The notes beneath the pieces were generated by a model. It was given only the letters and a program-made list of their open reading frames with translations. It searched no databases and had not been told where the DNA came from. The translations under genes were made by a program, and so were the position numbers. A stretch of DNA of 64,000 bases from Deuterostichococcus epilithicus. Lineage: Eukaryota; Chlorophyta; Trebouxiophyceae; Prasiolales; Stichococcaceae. Each line of letters begins with the position of its first letter. Position 1 is the stretch's first letter. Location: NCBI GenBank assembly GCA_033439295.1, contig JAVTLE010000008.1:310001-374000 (forward strand). The letters run 5' to 3'. This document shows, piece after piece, positions 11,629 through 23,342 of the stretch.

Positions 11629-12235
11629 GCTGCCGACGGATGGGGGAAGGCCGAAGAAGATGGGGGAGAGTATTGAGAGGAGGTGGGGATTGCTGCTTTG
11701 AAACGCTGATATTCGAGAAGCAGAGACGAAACGTGCTTGACGGGTATAAGCTCCGAAGTTGAAATGCAAAGAATGCCGCCGTCCAGCCGCAAAAGATGCT
11801 CTCTACCACCTCTGGGTGGCTCACTACCAAAAAGGGTTGCCAGCAAAGATTTCCGCATGGCTTTGCACTAACCACCCTTGCTTGTGGAAGCACCTAATTA
11901 ATCTCTGTGGGCGTCTGTGGGCGAGCCAGCGAACAGGAATAACCCGAAGCGCTACCATCGCACAGAGTGACGCGGCGTTTGCCCCCGGCGAATCAGCAGG
12001 ACTGCGGTGCGCTGGTGCTTGAGCTACTACCAGCGTAGTTACGACAGTTCGTGACGATACATCCTACTGGAGTTTTACCAGGATCTCAAGCTCTTCGTCT
12101 CAGTCGTGATTCATCTCAGAGGTCGGACCGCCCAGGGCCTCGTTCTGCGTGCACGGTGCCACCCCAGGACGGTCGGTCGTAGCTCGACACAGCTGTGATC
12201 CTGGCAGCTCCGCCCATGATGCGGTAGCCGCCCGT
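11629..12235. promoter_or_regulatory. Divergent upstream region, NDK/RLK3
   Basis: 607 bp between the start codons of NDK (-) and RLK3 (+). It must hold both promoters. No TATA box or repeat stands out. Confidence 0.4.
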
Positions 12236-15200
12236 ATGAGGCGCCGCAGAGTCGGCGCAAGGGGCTGCGCGTCTCGAGTGCTGCCCTTGCTTCTCTTCGG
12301 AGCAGCTCTACTGCTGCTGGACCGCTGCCGCGGCGCGTCCGCCCAAGCAGCCAGCTCGGCAAATAGCACTGCACGTCCAGAACAGTGAGTGACTGCTGCC
12401 TAGACGGACGCAAGCGTCAGTTGACTCGAGTGGAGGCCAGCCTCTCGGCAGGCCATGCGCCGCATGTGCACTGCGCTGTGCATGATGCTCCGCCATGCTC
12501 TCGCCGCAGGTTCATATTGAACGGCGTGTTTCGGTTCTACGGGCGAGGGTTGGCCGCCAATGCTGATCAGGCAGTCGCCACGATTGCCCGTGTGGGCATG
12601 CCGATCTTTCAGTCCTTCGACCTGAACCTGACCCGCCTCACAAAGGTCAACGCCGTCGCGGCAGTGACGCCAGGTGTGCCTCCTTGCCCTTTGCACCTCC
12701 CGTGCAACTTCCCGTGGAACAGCTTGTCAGCTCAAACAAGACTCGGGCCTGGTGAACCTGCTGTGCCTATTGCTGCAGGTCTGGCTGGTTTTGACACGCT
12801 GGACACCGGCTTTTTCTTTGAGTTGGCAGACCTCCAGGTCAGAGGGGCCAATGGCATGTCATCATGCTGCGCCAGTCGGGAACACACGCTCTTGTTGCTC
12901 GTCAGTGGTGACTGGTGCACCTCGGTGATGCCCTGATGACCAACTCGGCTGCAGGCGGATGTGAGCAATATTCTCAGCTACAGCAGCGCCAGCGTCCTGC
13001 TACGCCTGTTGAATGCCCAGCTGCGGCAGGTGGGCGGCGTGCCACTTCAGGAGCTTCAGGCACAACTCCCTGAACGTGGTTCTGGAACAACTGCGCTGGA
13101 GCAACTGCTGGACCGAGTTTGACGTTCTTGACAGCACGCTGGCTGCCGACCCGCAGGCGGGGTTGAATGTGGGGCAGATCCTGCTGTGGGTAGACTACAC
13201 GAGCACCATTGGCAGCTTCCCGGCAGGAGGGGAGCCACCCAACTTCCAGGCAGTCCGCACCACACTCCAGGTGCGGTTGGCTGGTAACGGCACACAAGGG
13301 CAGTGGTGGGCAATCTCGCAGGATGCATGATTGAATGGCATGGACGGCAACAGGCAGCAGTGGCGGCTAGGGCGGCCGAGGCTATGGGGACGGCGGCAGC
13401 AGCGCCTCAGACGCTGGCGGCTGCAGCAGCGGCGATGGCAGCAGTCGAAGCACTGATGGCAGGGGCGGTGGTGGCCGTGCCATTTCGAGGCAGGAGAGGA
13501 GTGTGGGGGGTGTTGGATGGGCCCGTCAACAGCACCGTTGCGTGGACTGCAGTGTTCGACTGCATGCTGCTGAGGACGCTGCCAAGACCACCATGTGCAA
13601 TCATCCCACAGGCTGGCACCTGATACCTGCTGCGCTCTGTGATGCAGGTGACTGGTGCTGGGCTGCAGCCTTTCACCGTGGACAAACAGACGCTCTTTCT
13701 GCAGGGATTGACAACAGCATACACAGCCATCAACGCGCCGTTGGTGAGCCTGAATGTCACCTCCGTGGCGCCGACGCCAGCCGACGGCAACCGCAGGTAA
13801 GGGTATCTCCAATCACACCCTCGGTGGCAGGGTCAGAAGGGCAGGGTGTCAGACGGCAGCTGGGCGACGTTCCTTCGTTCGCAGCGGTTGTGTTTGTTGG
13901 CAGCGGCGTGCTGTGTGTGCAGTGTGTGTGCGTCCGGTGAAGTACCTGTAGGCTCCCTCGATGCGGGTGGGACCCTGAACCCCATGCGCTGTGCCGCTCT
14001 GCTGCAGGCTGCTGCAGGCAGGGAACGCCCTCAGTGTGGATGTGGCATTCATCATCACACCTCCGACGACGCAGACGATCTCGGATTTGTTCGACCAGAT
14101 CCTTGGCCTGGCCTTTGAGAACGCCACATCCACTCTGGGGCTGCGCCTGAACGCCACATACGGCAACTCCACCATTCGGCTGGTGCGCGCTATGCTGACC
14201 GCACGTCATCGTTTCTGGACAGAAGACTCCCCATGTTGAAGCATCACTCAGTTGCTGCTTGAACTGCAGCACACCCTGCGCCAGGACAACGCATCTGCAC
14301 GCCTGCGACGCCCCGATGTCTCCACCCTGCGCATATGTTGCATGTCGTGCTGCCAGCCGCGTCGACAGACCTGCGCAGCTGGCAGCCGGAACAGAGGCGG
14401 GCAAAGCCCCGTCGTTGACAGCAGTGCCGATTGGCCCACTTCCTGGACTGCAGGAGGGTCCCACAGGGCAGCTGGTCTCAGTGACGTGCGACCCGCCATA
14501 TGCGGCCTGCCAGGCAAACGATGCGGCAAGGAATCAAATGGGGCCGCCCAGGTGCACAGAGGACGGCTGTCAAGGCGCCGCCACAGCACTGCTGTGCCCG
14601 TTCAGTATCGCATTTGCCGGTCGTCGTGCTGCCCATCAATGGTGCTGACCCCACATGCGGATCTGACCTGCTGCGCCCATGCCGGCAGGGCTGAGGGCAG
14701 CGGCGGCAGCAGCAATGCTGCGCTCATCGGCGGCGTGGTTGGCGGCGTGCTGGGGGGCCTGCTGCTGCTGGCCATAGGTGTGCTGCTTTAGACATTTCAG
14801 TTTCGTGCATGCGGTGCCTCGTTGTGGCCGGCTGTGGCGCCTGCATCTGCGAGCTCAAGTGCAGGGTGGCTCGTTGGACTGCACTTCCGTTGTCAGGCGC
14901 TGACTCCTCTCAGATCCTGTCCTCCTGTCTTCGCAGTCCTCGGGCTCTTCCTGCTGCTCCGGCGTCGGAGAGACCGCAGCACGCACGGCGCCGCAGCCGG
15001 CAAGCTGCTGCCGTCGTCGGCTGGCACGTCGCCGGACAACAGCGACGGCCGGCTCAGCGGCGGAGCCGGCGCTTCGGGCCAGCCGGGCGCGGGCGTGCAG
15101 CAGCCTGCGCGGGTGGCACTGCATGACTCGGCGGGCACGAACAGCGGCCGCGGCCGCCTGCTGGGCCCGCTGCGTGGCCTGATTGGCGGTGGCCTGCGCT

Positions 15201-17729
15201 CGACCGGCGGCGAGGCAGTCGGTGAGCTGGCGCCGCAAGCTTCGGCGGGTCTTGTCCTTGCTGCAACATGCGGCACCGCCAATCCCACATCCTGCTTGTG
15301 AAAGGAATCATACTTGCCCCGAGGCCCTGCGGCGCCACTATCTGCTGGTATTGCTCTGTTGCGAGGCGTCATGTTGTGTCACCCTCCACTGTGCTGGCGG
15401 CAGACGGGCAGCGGGACCTGGAGCGAATGAAGGACCTGCGGGATTCAGCGCGCATGGAAGGGGAACCCGGCGGCAACGACTCCGTCGGCGAGTCCCGCCG
15501 CATGCGTGTGCGGGCCGCGGGCCGCAATCCGTCGGACCCGGCCAACATCCCGGCGGCAGAGATCCAGATTTGCCGGCGCGCAGATGGCAGCGACTTCGCT
15601 CTCGGCGAAGGTGTGTCTGAGTTCAAGGTGCCTGCATCTTGTGGCAGTGGCCACCACTCAAAGCTGCGGCGCTGGGTGTGACCCCGTCTGCAGGCCGGTG
15701 CCGGGCTGCGCTGGGGTAAGGTCAGGCCCTGCCGAGCAAGCAGCTGCTGCTAGCAGACAATCCTCGCCCTGCAGAGTCCACCCTGTGCCGCCCTGTGCCG
15801 CAGAGACGCACAGAGATGCACAGCTAGCCAGCATGTTGAAAGACGCGTGGCTCTGCTCCAAACCCTCATTCATGTTCTCGGACCGCGCAGGCGGCTTCGG
15901 CACGGTGTACAAGGCGCTGCGAAACGGGGTGCAGGAGGTGGCCGTTAAGATCCTCACCCACGGCTGCGACGAGGTGGGGCGGCGCTGGTCGAGATTGCTG
16001 CTGACTTGCCAGGATGCACCAGGGGCGCGCGGCCGCGCTGCAGCAGCACTGCTTGCTTCGTAAGGGGGGTTCACAGGGTGCATGAAGGGCGCGCCTTCAG
16101 AGAACCTGTGCTCCAGTTGCGCGCTGCTCAGTACCTTGTCCAGCACTGCCAGCGCTGGCAAGGGATTTGCACAGGGATTGCTATGGAAACCGCCTGGCGC
16201 TGGCGCCATAACACCGATAAAACCCTTCGGCTCGCCGCAGGTGGTCATGCAGGCGCTGCGGCGGGAGATCAGCATCCTGCGCCGCGTGTCCGCCGACGCC
16301 AACATCGTGCAGTTCTACGGCGCGGTGCTGCCGGACGAGGGCGCGACGGCGGCGTCGCCGGCGATGTTGGTCATGGAGTACATGGCGGTGAGCGAATGGC
16401 CAGTCAACTGAACAAAAGTGGTCAACGAGACTGTGTTGGCACAGCAGTGCCCTGGACTTGGCATGTTCCAAGGAGGGAGCAGCGGAGCTTCTAGTGCGCT
16501 GCGGAGGCCAACACCGTGCCGAGGGCTTTAGACAAGCAGCGGCAAAGGGGCAAGACGCCTCGACCTATCCTGCATGCAACTCGATCTTTGACCGCCACCA
16601 TCCACAGCCATTGGACGGCATTGGGCTGGGGGCTTCTGCTTGGCGCAATCGAAACCTTTCTCCCTGACTCTACCTACCGCATGCGCGCCAGGGCGGCGAC
16701 CTGCGGCATGCACTGGCGGCAGACGACGACGACGAGTTCCACTGGGAGCGGCGGGGCCGCGACGTGGCCATCGACATCGCGCGCGGCCTGCACTTCCTGC
16801 ACACCTCTGGCGTAACCCACAGGTGACGTCCCAGATGGGCGCCTGCCGCGAGTGCTCACCGCTCAAGGCTTGTCTGCAGTGGCGGCGGCGCCGCATGCCC
16901 GCTGCCGCCAGAACTCCGGAAGCAGTGGCGGACGGACATCTGCTGATGTGGCACGTGCTGCCGGGACGCCGTGGATGCCCTGCTGCCGCTGAGGGGCCGT
17001 CCCCGGTGCTCCAGGGACATCAAGAGCAGCAACGTGCTGCTGACGGCGGAGGGCCGCGCCAAGATTGCGGACGTGGGCCTGGCCAAGGTGGCGACCGCCG
17101 ACTACTTCAGCAGCGAAAACACCGCAGGTGCAGTCAGGGTGCTGCAGTTTCTGAACCTTCCTGTGACGTGCCTACACGCTTGCCCCCCGCAGGCGCTGCA
17201 CCGGGGCACCCTGCCATCGGATCGCCGTGCGGGCAGAGTGACCAAGGCTGCTGCACCAACCCAGTCTGCGGCTTTCCGCTTGCGCAGGCACCTTCAGCTA
17301 CGCCGCCCCCGAGCTGCTGCTGGGCCACCACTGCACCATGCAAGTGGACATCTACTCGTGCGTCCTCTCTGCCACCACCCATTGGCGCCCTTTGAATCAC
17401 AGCTGGATGCGATTTCAGTGACCAGCGCAGCCTGTGTTCCCCCGGCAAAACCCAAGCCGTGTTTTGCAGCGGCTGCCATTTGCATGCGCTGAAGCCCGTG
17501 TGCCCGCCCCCCCTGCAGCTTTGGCGTGGTGCTGTGGGAGCTCGTCACAGGACGCAGCCCGGTGCGGGGCCAGCTGGGCGACCTGGCCGAGTACGGCCGC
17601 TGTCCGCAGGCCGTCACCGACCTGTTCTGGGCGTGCACCGCAACAGAGGCGGCGGCGCGGCCGACGGCGGAGCAGGTGTTCCGGCGCCTGGAGGCGTCGC
17701 CGGGCGGCGACTGCCCGGCGGACACCTGA
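12236..17729 (+). CDS. Receptor-like protein kinase RLK3 (772 aa)
   Basis: Complete paralogue of RLK2. Seventeen exons sum to 2319 nt: 12236-12384, 12510-12673, 12779-12837, 12955-13029, 13157-13270, 13648-13796, 14008-14182, 14454-14551, 14689-14777, 14937-15221, 15404-15610, 15891-15973, 16241-16387, 16692-16822, 17015-17127, 17288-17357, 17519-17729. Signal peptide: VLPLLLFGAALLLLD, then ASAQ. Ectodomain, about 45-330, carries LQPFTVDKQTLFL, LNVTSV, ENATS, NATYGNST. Transmembrane helix: ALIGGVVGGVLGGLLLLAI, then LLRRRRD. Kinase, about 510-772: GEGGFGTVYKA, VAVKI, RREISILRR, VTHRDIKSSN, ADVGLAK, APELLLG, FGVVLWELVTGRSPVRG. It has one more ectodomain intron than RLK2 and an acidic DDDDE insert after HALAA. 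Activity is expected from the retained Lys/HRD/Asp set, with DVG for DFG. Confidence 0.92.
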
Positions 17730-19190
17730 CGGATTGATTGGATGGCAGCTGAAGGACGGTACAGACTGACGGGCCAGAATGACAGGCCGTGGAGCGCCGC
17801 GGCAGCACAGAGCAACCCAGAACTAGGGCCGACACTGTTGCCCAGAGGTCCATGCACACACGCATTCATGGCGCGCGCACTGGGCTTATCAATGCTGGCC
17901 GGACGGAAAAACACCGCGTCTTGGAATGCGGCTGCTGTGCCGGCCGCACCGCCCGGAAGATGCTTACGGGGAGGGACTGGGTTTAAGGCGTTCAAGCTGC
18001 TGTCAGCTTGCAGCATCTTCATCGTTGCTCCGGTGCTGTCGCCAATACTGGGATGACGCCATCATTCGTCTTCACTTCGTCTTCAAAACAGGCAGGTGCA
18101 GTTGTGAATAATGTACTCTCTCTTGCCCCCTCAGACATTTGTCGAGGTTTGTTGTCTAGGCAGCTAAATATGAGCTAGAATCAGTTGTGCCTATATAAAG
18201 TTATGAGAGGCAGCTCTATAGAGATCTGCATCCAGCTGTAAGCCTTGAGATTGCACGATTGGGCCACACTGCCCCCCTGCAGCCGCCGCTTTTTGCGCAC
18301 CTGGTGCCCTTCCCGTCAGCCTGACCCTCGAATCAGGTGCCTTCTTTCTGTTGGGTGCATGCTGTTTGGCCGACAACCCCGCTTGAGTGCATCGTACCCG
18401 CTTGCGCGTATGAGACACTCTCCGTCGTTGCAGGAACACTGTACACGATTGGTTCACAGGGAGGCCTTATTGCACGCTCCCCGCAATAAGATAGCAGGGG
18501 TGCTGACGGATCCAACTTGCCCACTGCGCGGAGCTACGACCCTGTAGCCCGAACCTCTCGTTTGCACCTTGTGTGTTGAGTTTCTGGCTGTCATTCAAAG
18601 TCGTGCTCGACGGCTCGGCATTGCAGCTTGGTCGTGGCATCGTTGGAGCCGCAGCAGCTTGCACCTTCGCGAGCCTTCCAGCTCGGAGGATTGGCTCGAA
18701 GGCATCCTGCTGAGCACATCAGAGTCTGCAAGCTTGACGAAGTAGTTCTAGCCACAGCATCATCTCTTCATCTGCAGCGGCCGCAAATGCTTGGGCGGCA
18801 ACCCGCCTCCCTAGCCGACTGCGGCAGCCAGCAGCAGGGTTGGGTGTCGCTGCTGTCACCGCACCGGCGTGCGTCAGTCCTTCAATGCAGCACATTGGAC
18901 CTTGCAGGCTGCACCCCTGAGCTTGCAAGCCTGGCGCGCCCGCCGCCCTGCCACAAGGTTGATAAGCATATGCCGCGCCGGGTGTTGTGTTGATGCGACA
19001 TTCTGAAAAATTGGGCCCCATCGCTGGAGCGATGCCCGACACTTGCTCGCAGGCACGTAACTGCAGTACTACGGCGGGAGCAAAAACGCAGCAGCACCAG
19101 CAGCAGCGGCCCGCACCTCGCTGGCATTTGGCAGTGCGCAGCAAGTGCGCCGACAGCGCGGCGCAGCAGCGGTGAGTAGCGCCGCAGACA
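17730..19190. other. Intergenic, about 1.46 kb
   Basis: 3' region of RLK3 followed by sequence without a gene I can support. Open frames here are short and carry no recognisable domain. A consensus TATA box sits at 18192-18200. An unrecognised transcript or the lost 5' part of the mTERF-like gene cannot be excluded. Confidence 0.4.
18192..18200 (+). promoter_or_regulatory. TATA-box-like element
   Basis: TATATAAAG on the + strand in an AT-richer pocket of the intergenic region. The nearest downstream coding remnant is the mTERF pseudogene about 1 kb away, so its target is unclear. Confidence 0.35.
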
Positions 19191-20230
19191 ATGGCTCAGG
19201 AGATGGTGAAGGTGGCAGCCGCAGCGACGCGGCGCACACCGGCTGGGAGCCCGCCTGCGCAGGACATCCTGTCGCACGAGCTCGGCATCAGCACTTCGCC
19301 GGCTGCTGGCTGGCTTGACAAGGCCGCCCGCAATCGCAATCTGGCTGCCGGCAAGCAGCCGTCGGGCAGTGCGGCTCGGCCATCAACAACCATCTGCACG
19401 GCGGAGGTGCATGTCCTCGGTAATGACCTCGGCATCCAGGCGGCCGACATGGCGGCGCTGCTGCGCAAGTGGCCGCGATACCTGCCCTACGACCCAGCAC
19501 CAGCAGAAGGCGTCGCCTTATTCCTGCAGCAGGAGCTCGGCTTGACCTTCGCCAGGGTCCTGTCTCTGCTGCGCGTGAGGCTGCAGATGCTAGGCCACGA
19601 TGTGGGGCCCTGCGGCAACGGCGCGACAGATGGCAGAACAGCCCCTGGGCCTCACTGACGCGCAGCTGGCGCGCAAGCTTGGGAGGCAGTCGCTGCTGCT
19701 GGCGTGCAAGGCAATTTGAGAATGAGCTGCGTGCGTCAATATTGCTGGAGTGGTGCCGAGACCTCGGCTTGACGTCGCCAGGATGGTGTCCCGGCAGCCA
19801 CATATCGCACCTTGTACGATCTCGGCACTGCAGACTAGCTTTGACCGGCTGGTGACGACATGGAGCCTGACCCAGCAACAGCCGCTGTCCTGTGTTGCAG
19901 CCAGCCGGCCCTGCTGCAAATCAACCTGACGACGCCCTCGATGCTGTGCAAGCTCGGCTTTTGGCAACAGGCCATTGGGCGACCATTGGCGCCCCTTGCA
20001 CAGTCGCCAGCTTATGTCACCTACTCGCTGCGGGACCGTATTGCGCCGCGCACCTATTTCATGTGGGCGCGCGGTACGCAGCTTCACCCGAGCCTGAAGT
20101 AACTGATGCCTAATTGGCTGGATTTCTGCAAGGAGTGCGAGTGCACGGAGGCGGGGTATGAGCAGTGGGTTGCGGCCTGGCGGCAGCCGTCGGAGGGGCC
20201 GCAGTGGAGCAATTCAGCGTTGAAGGCATT
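19191..20230 (+). pseudogene. Decayed mTERF-family gene
   Basis: mTERF proteins bind organellar nucleic acids through about 30-residue helical repeats. Recognisable pieces: LGIQAADMAALLRKWPRYLP and ELGLTFARVLSLLR (from 19420), PLGLTDAQLARKLGRQSLLL (from about 19643), DVARMVSRQPHIAP (from about 19770), PALLQINLTTPSMLCKLGF and SPAYVTYSLRDRIAPRTYF (from about 19900). The frame must change about four times to join them. No convincing splice sites lie at those points, unlike every other gene here. The last piece ends at TAA (20100-20102), yet in the same frame the typical C-terminal continuation (NWLDFCKECECTEAGYEQW) follows immediately. I read it as a pseudogene. Assembly errors, or an intact gene with unusual splicing, are the alternatives. 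Confidence 0.6.
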
Positions 20231-20878
20231 CTCACGGCGGCATTGTGCCTCCCTCCATGGTGAGGCAGCAGTGACGGTTGCATTATCTGGCGCACCCCAT
20301 AATCGCCTGCAGCCTGAGCATCAGCTTGTATGTCGCATTGTGCATCCTGGCGCCCTGGTACTTGTTCCTAAACGGGTGACGTGGCAGCGGCGTGCAACAC
20401 ATCGGCTGCCGCCTCCAGCTGTGGCAGCACACCCTCCCTTCGGAGTGCCACTCGACCGCCGTTCTGCTTTTGACACAGAAGGCTGCAGCAGTTGTAACCT
20501 TCTGAACAGTCATGAGCTCGAATACAGTCCTTTAGAGTGGTTCGTAGATCCGTTTGGAAGGCCATTTCTTGTGGCTCTTCATTTGTCACAAGCGATGCAT
20601 GGGGTGCAACACAGAGTCGACTTCTGACACATGATACAAAACCACAATTTCAACGTCCAATCGACACCTGGTCCATAAAAAAGCACAGCATTGGCTCTAT
20701 CTGTTGTACAACATGCTGCCTCCACCGCATCACCCGGAATGAATGCCGCATATCATGTTTGCAGGCACCGCCTCATCTGCCATTCACAGCACATACATTC
20801 AATCAAGGACAGCGGTACTGCTATCATATTTGCGACTGTGCGGTGTCCCAGATGCTGTGTGCCCGATTGCCAGCATCC
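20231..20878. other. Intergenic, about 650 bp
   Basis: Between the mTERF remnant (+) and the end of the ETHE1 gene (-). No domain or RNA gene recognised on either strand. The true ETHE1 C terminus may extend into it (see ETHE1). Confidence 0.4.
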
Positions 20879-22628
20879 TCAGATCAGTAAGGTTAAGACC
20901 TGCTGGCATGGCAGCCGGACTCGCAAATGGCCAGGCATGTGCAGCAGCCACATCAACAGTGCCGGGCTCGTACCTATCTTCTTCGGGTATGGCAGCCCCA
21001 GGTTGCCCATGAGCTGGACGAACTCTTGTTTGGGCTTGGTCAGCCGCAAATTGTGCCGCTTCTCCTCCCCCACCGAGCTGCTCGTCCGCCCTGCAACCCG
21101 ATATGATCAGCCGTCTTACGCAGGGACCGGGGATAACCGCGAGAGCTGGAGCGGCACATTGCAACCGTCGTGCATGTGCGTTTTCGTCGGCAGTTGATGC
21201 CAGATAGCAGGGGGTGGCACCGCGAGCGGCCGCATGCGCATGCGAGACTAAGGGAATGCGCGCAGACAAGCGTCAGGCTGTGCTGAAGCTGTTTCGCCAG
21301 ACTGCACGCCCTGAACTCGCCCTTGTAGTCGTGCGCGGGGTACACGGCGGTGGCGTCTGGCAGCGGGAACAGCTGCCCGTGCACGCTGTCGTACAGCCGC
21401 GCCGCGGAGCCCTCCTGGAAGTCGGTGCGGCCGCAGCCGCGGATGAGCAGCGCATCCCCCGTGAACACTCGGCCGCCAGCCGCGGCGCTGTAGTAGCTTA
21501 CGCACCCGTTGGTGTGGCCTGCGCGCGCAAAGGAGTTCCTTCAGCGAGAAGAGTCGGCCATCATCGCGGGTCGTCTCAGTGAGTGTCATGACGATCTTGG
21601 GCACAACTGCGGGACTGTAGCTGTGCTGAGACACAGCCAAGAGTGAAGCGGCGCCATCATGGCATGCGTGCCTTGGCTTCCGCAAGTTTCGCCCCTGCTG
21701 TCTCATGCTTCTGCACCAGCTTTGCTTGGCTGCTCGTCAGTCGTCAGGCACATCGGATATTGAGACATCCACGATCTTGGAGCCAACTGCGCACCTGGCG
21801 TGGGGAGCACCTCCAGCCGCTGCCCGCCGAACTGTATGGTGTCACCGGCTTCGAACAGGATGTCTGCCTTGGCGCCGCTGGCCTTCGAGATGCCCGACTT
21901 GACACTCGGTAGCCGCTTCTGCATATGCATCGCCAGCTGCTGGGGCCATGCTGGGCCAGAAACAGCGATCATCGACGCCAGAAGCAGGTTTCTACAGGAG
22001 ATTTCCTGCCTGTGTTCACGAGCAATGCAGAGCAACTGCTGACTTGCTGTCCAGCGGCTGTCCGTGCGGCTGTGGTCAGCCCCTTCAGTGCATGGTGGCG
22101 ATGTCCGGCAATATGCGCACCTTGATCTCGCCGGTGCCAGTGACGTGGTCTGCGTGGCAGTGTGTGTTGATGGCGTACAGCAGCCGCAACTCCAGCTCCC
22201 GCATCAGACACAGGTCCCGGTCCACCTGCGCACTCATCCACTAACTCTATACCCTGATATGATGCTCCTCCGGCACCTCTGTCGATGATTATACTAGGCC
22301 ACAGGGCTGTTGGGTTGTGAAGAGGCATAACTCTCCTGAACGATATGTCCCCTGCCGCTCAGCACCCGATTTCCAGCTGCCTGTACACACATAATGCTGG
22401 CAACCGCCGCCATGCAGACAGATTTCGCCATGCCAGCTGTGCGCCATAGGCGGCATGCCGCCGTGGCATGCTTCTCACTTGCTCGACGACAGGGTCGATG
22501 AGCACGGCATCTTTGGTCTCTGCGTCCGCCAGGATGTATGTAAACGTGGAAGAGGTGCCATCGAACAACTGCCGGAGCAGCAGCGTCGATGGCCCCGTTG
22601 CGGGTCCCGCAGCTGCAACGCCAACCAT
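20879..22628 (-). CDS. ETHE1: Persulfide dioxygenase, ETHE1 family (about 262 aa)
   Basis: Mononuclear iron enzyme of the metallo-beta-lactamase fold that oxidises glutathione persulfide to sulfite, normally in mitochondria. Reverse-strand exons: 22628-22479, 22225-22121, 21918-21795, 21518-21321 and 21090 to about 20879. Motifs: [26 protein letters not shown], iron ligands in [76 protein letters not shown] and LGLPYPKKI. All expected metal-binding His and Asp are present. The intron between YPAHDYKG and RTSSSVGEE needs a GC donor (GCGAGT). The last residues are uncertain: the expected Asp-Val-Ala of the family end (DVAVPAN) is encoded 20 bp downstream in another frame. No clear transit peptide precedes the start. 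Divergent from the PsbP-type gene. Confidence 0.9.
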
Positions 22629-23342
22629 GGTCCGAGCTGCGACGAGTGGAGGCCAAGTGCGTCACCGCCAGCTGGAAGGACAGCTTGAATTTCTATCCAG
22701 AGGCCCTTCGTGACATCCTTTTGATGACATATCGTACATAGCGCAGGCACGGCATCAAGCGCGTTGCAAGACACGAATGTTGTCGAAGCTGCACATGTCG
22801 CACCACCATGCAGGCCTGCATCTGGCACTCGGACCTGAGACCCTGGTATGGCTTGCAGCTGGGAGGTGTGATTTCATTTGCTGATGCCCACAGAAACCCC
22901 AGACAGGATGCTCCCTGTCAGCACACGAAGCGATACCCTACGAACGCCGTAGGTCAGCGACGCGCATCATATCACTGACACAGGATTTGATGTTCCACTT
23001 CTCACCTTGGCTTCGAGGTGTGCGTCTGGTTGCGGCGTGCGTGTTGCCGGGCTGACGCAGCGCCGATCGCGAGAGTGGGAAAAGCACACTTCGTGAATTG
23101 GCTGGCGTGCGAGTAGGTAGCATGCCGCGCGACAGCACCACTTCACGGTGGTTCACGAAGAAGCGCCTCGCTGCAAAGAATTCCAGTCCCAATTAACGCG
23201 CGGGCATCACGTGTGTGCGTGCCTTTTGTCCGCGACCGCTCCCGTCGCGTGCAACAGGCCCCCTGATGCCTCTGCGCAAAAGTTCCTGGCACACAAGCAT
23301 TTGACATTTGAGTGCAGCAGTCAGCTGTTGCAGTAGCCAAGC
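22629..23342. promoter_or_regulatory. Divergent upstream region, ETHE1/PsbP-type gene
   Basis: 714 bp between two divergent start codons. No conserved element recognised. A 5' exon encoding a targeting peptide for ETHE1 could lie here, but none could be supported. Confidence 0.35.

Noticed and set aside
11629-11769. N-terminal extension of NDK as part of the protein
   Set aside because: The frame is open, but the canonical NDK start coincides with ATG 11628. Kept only as a remark.
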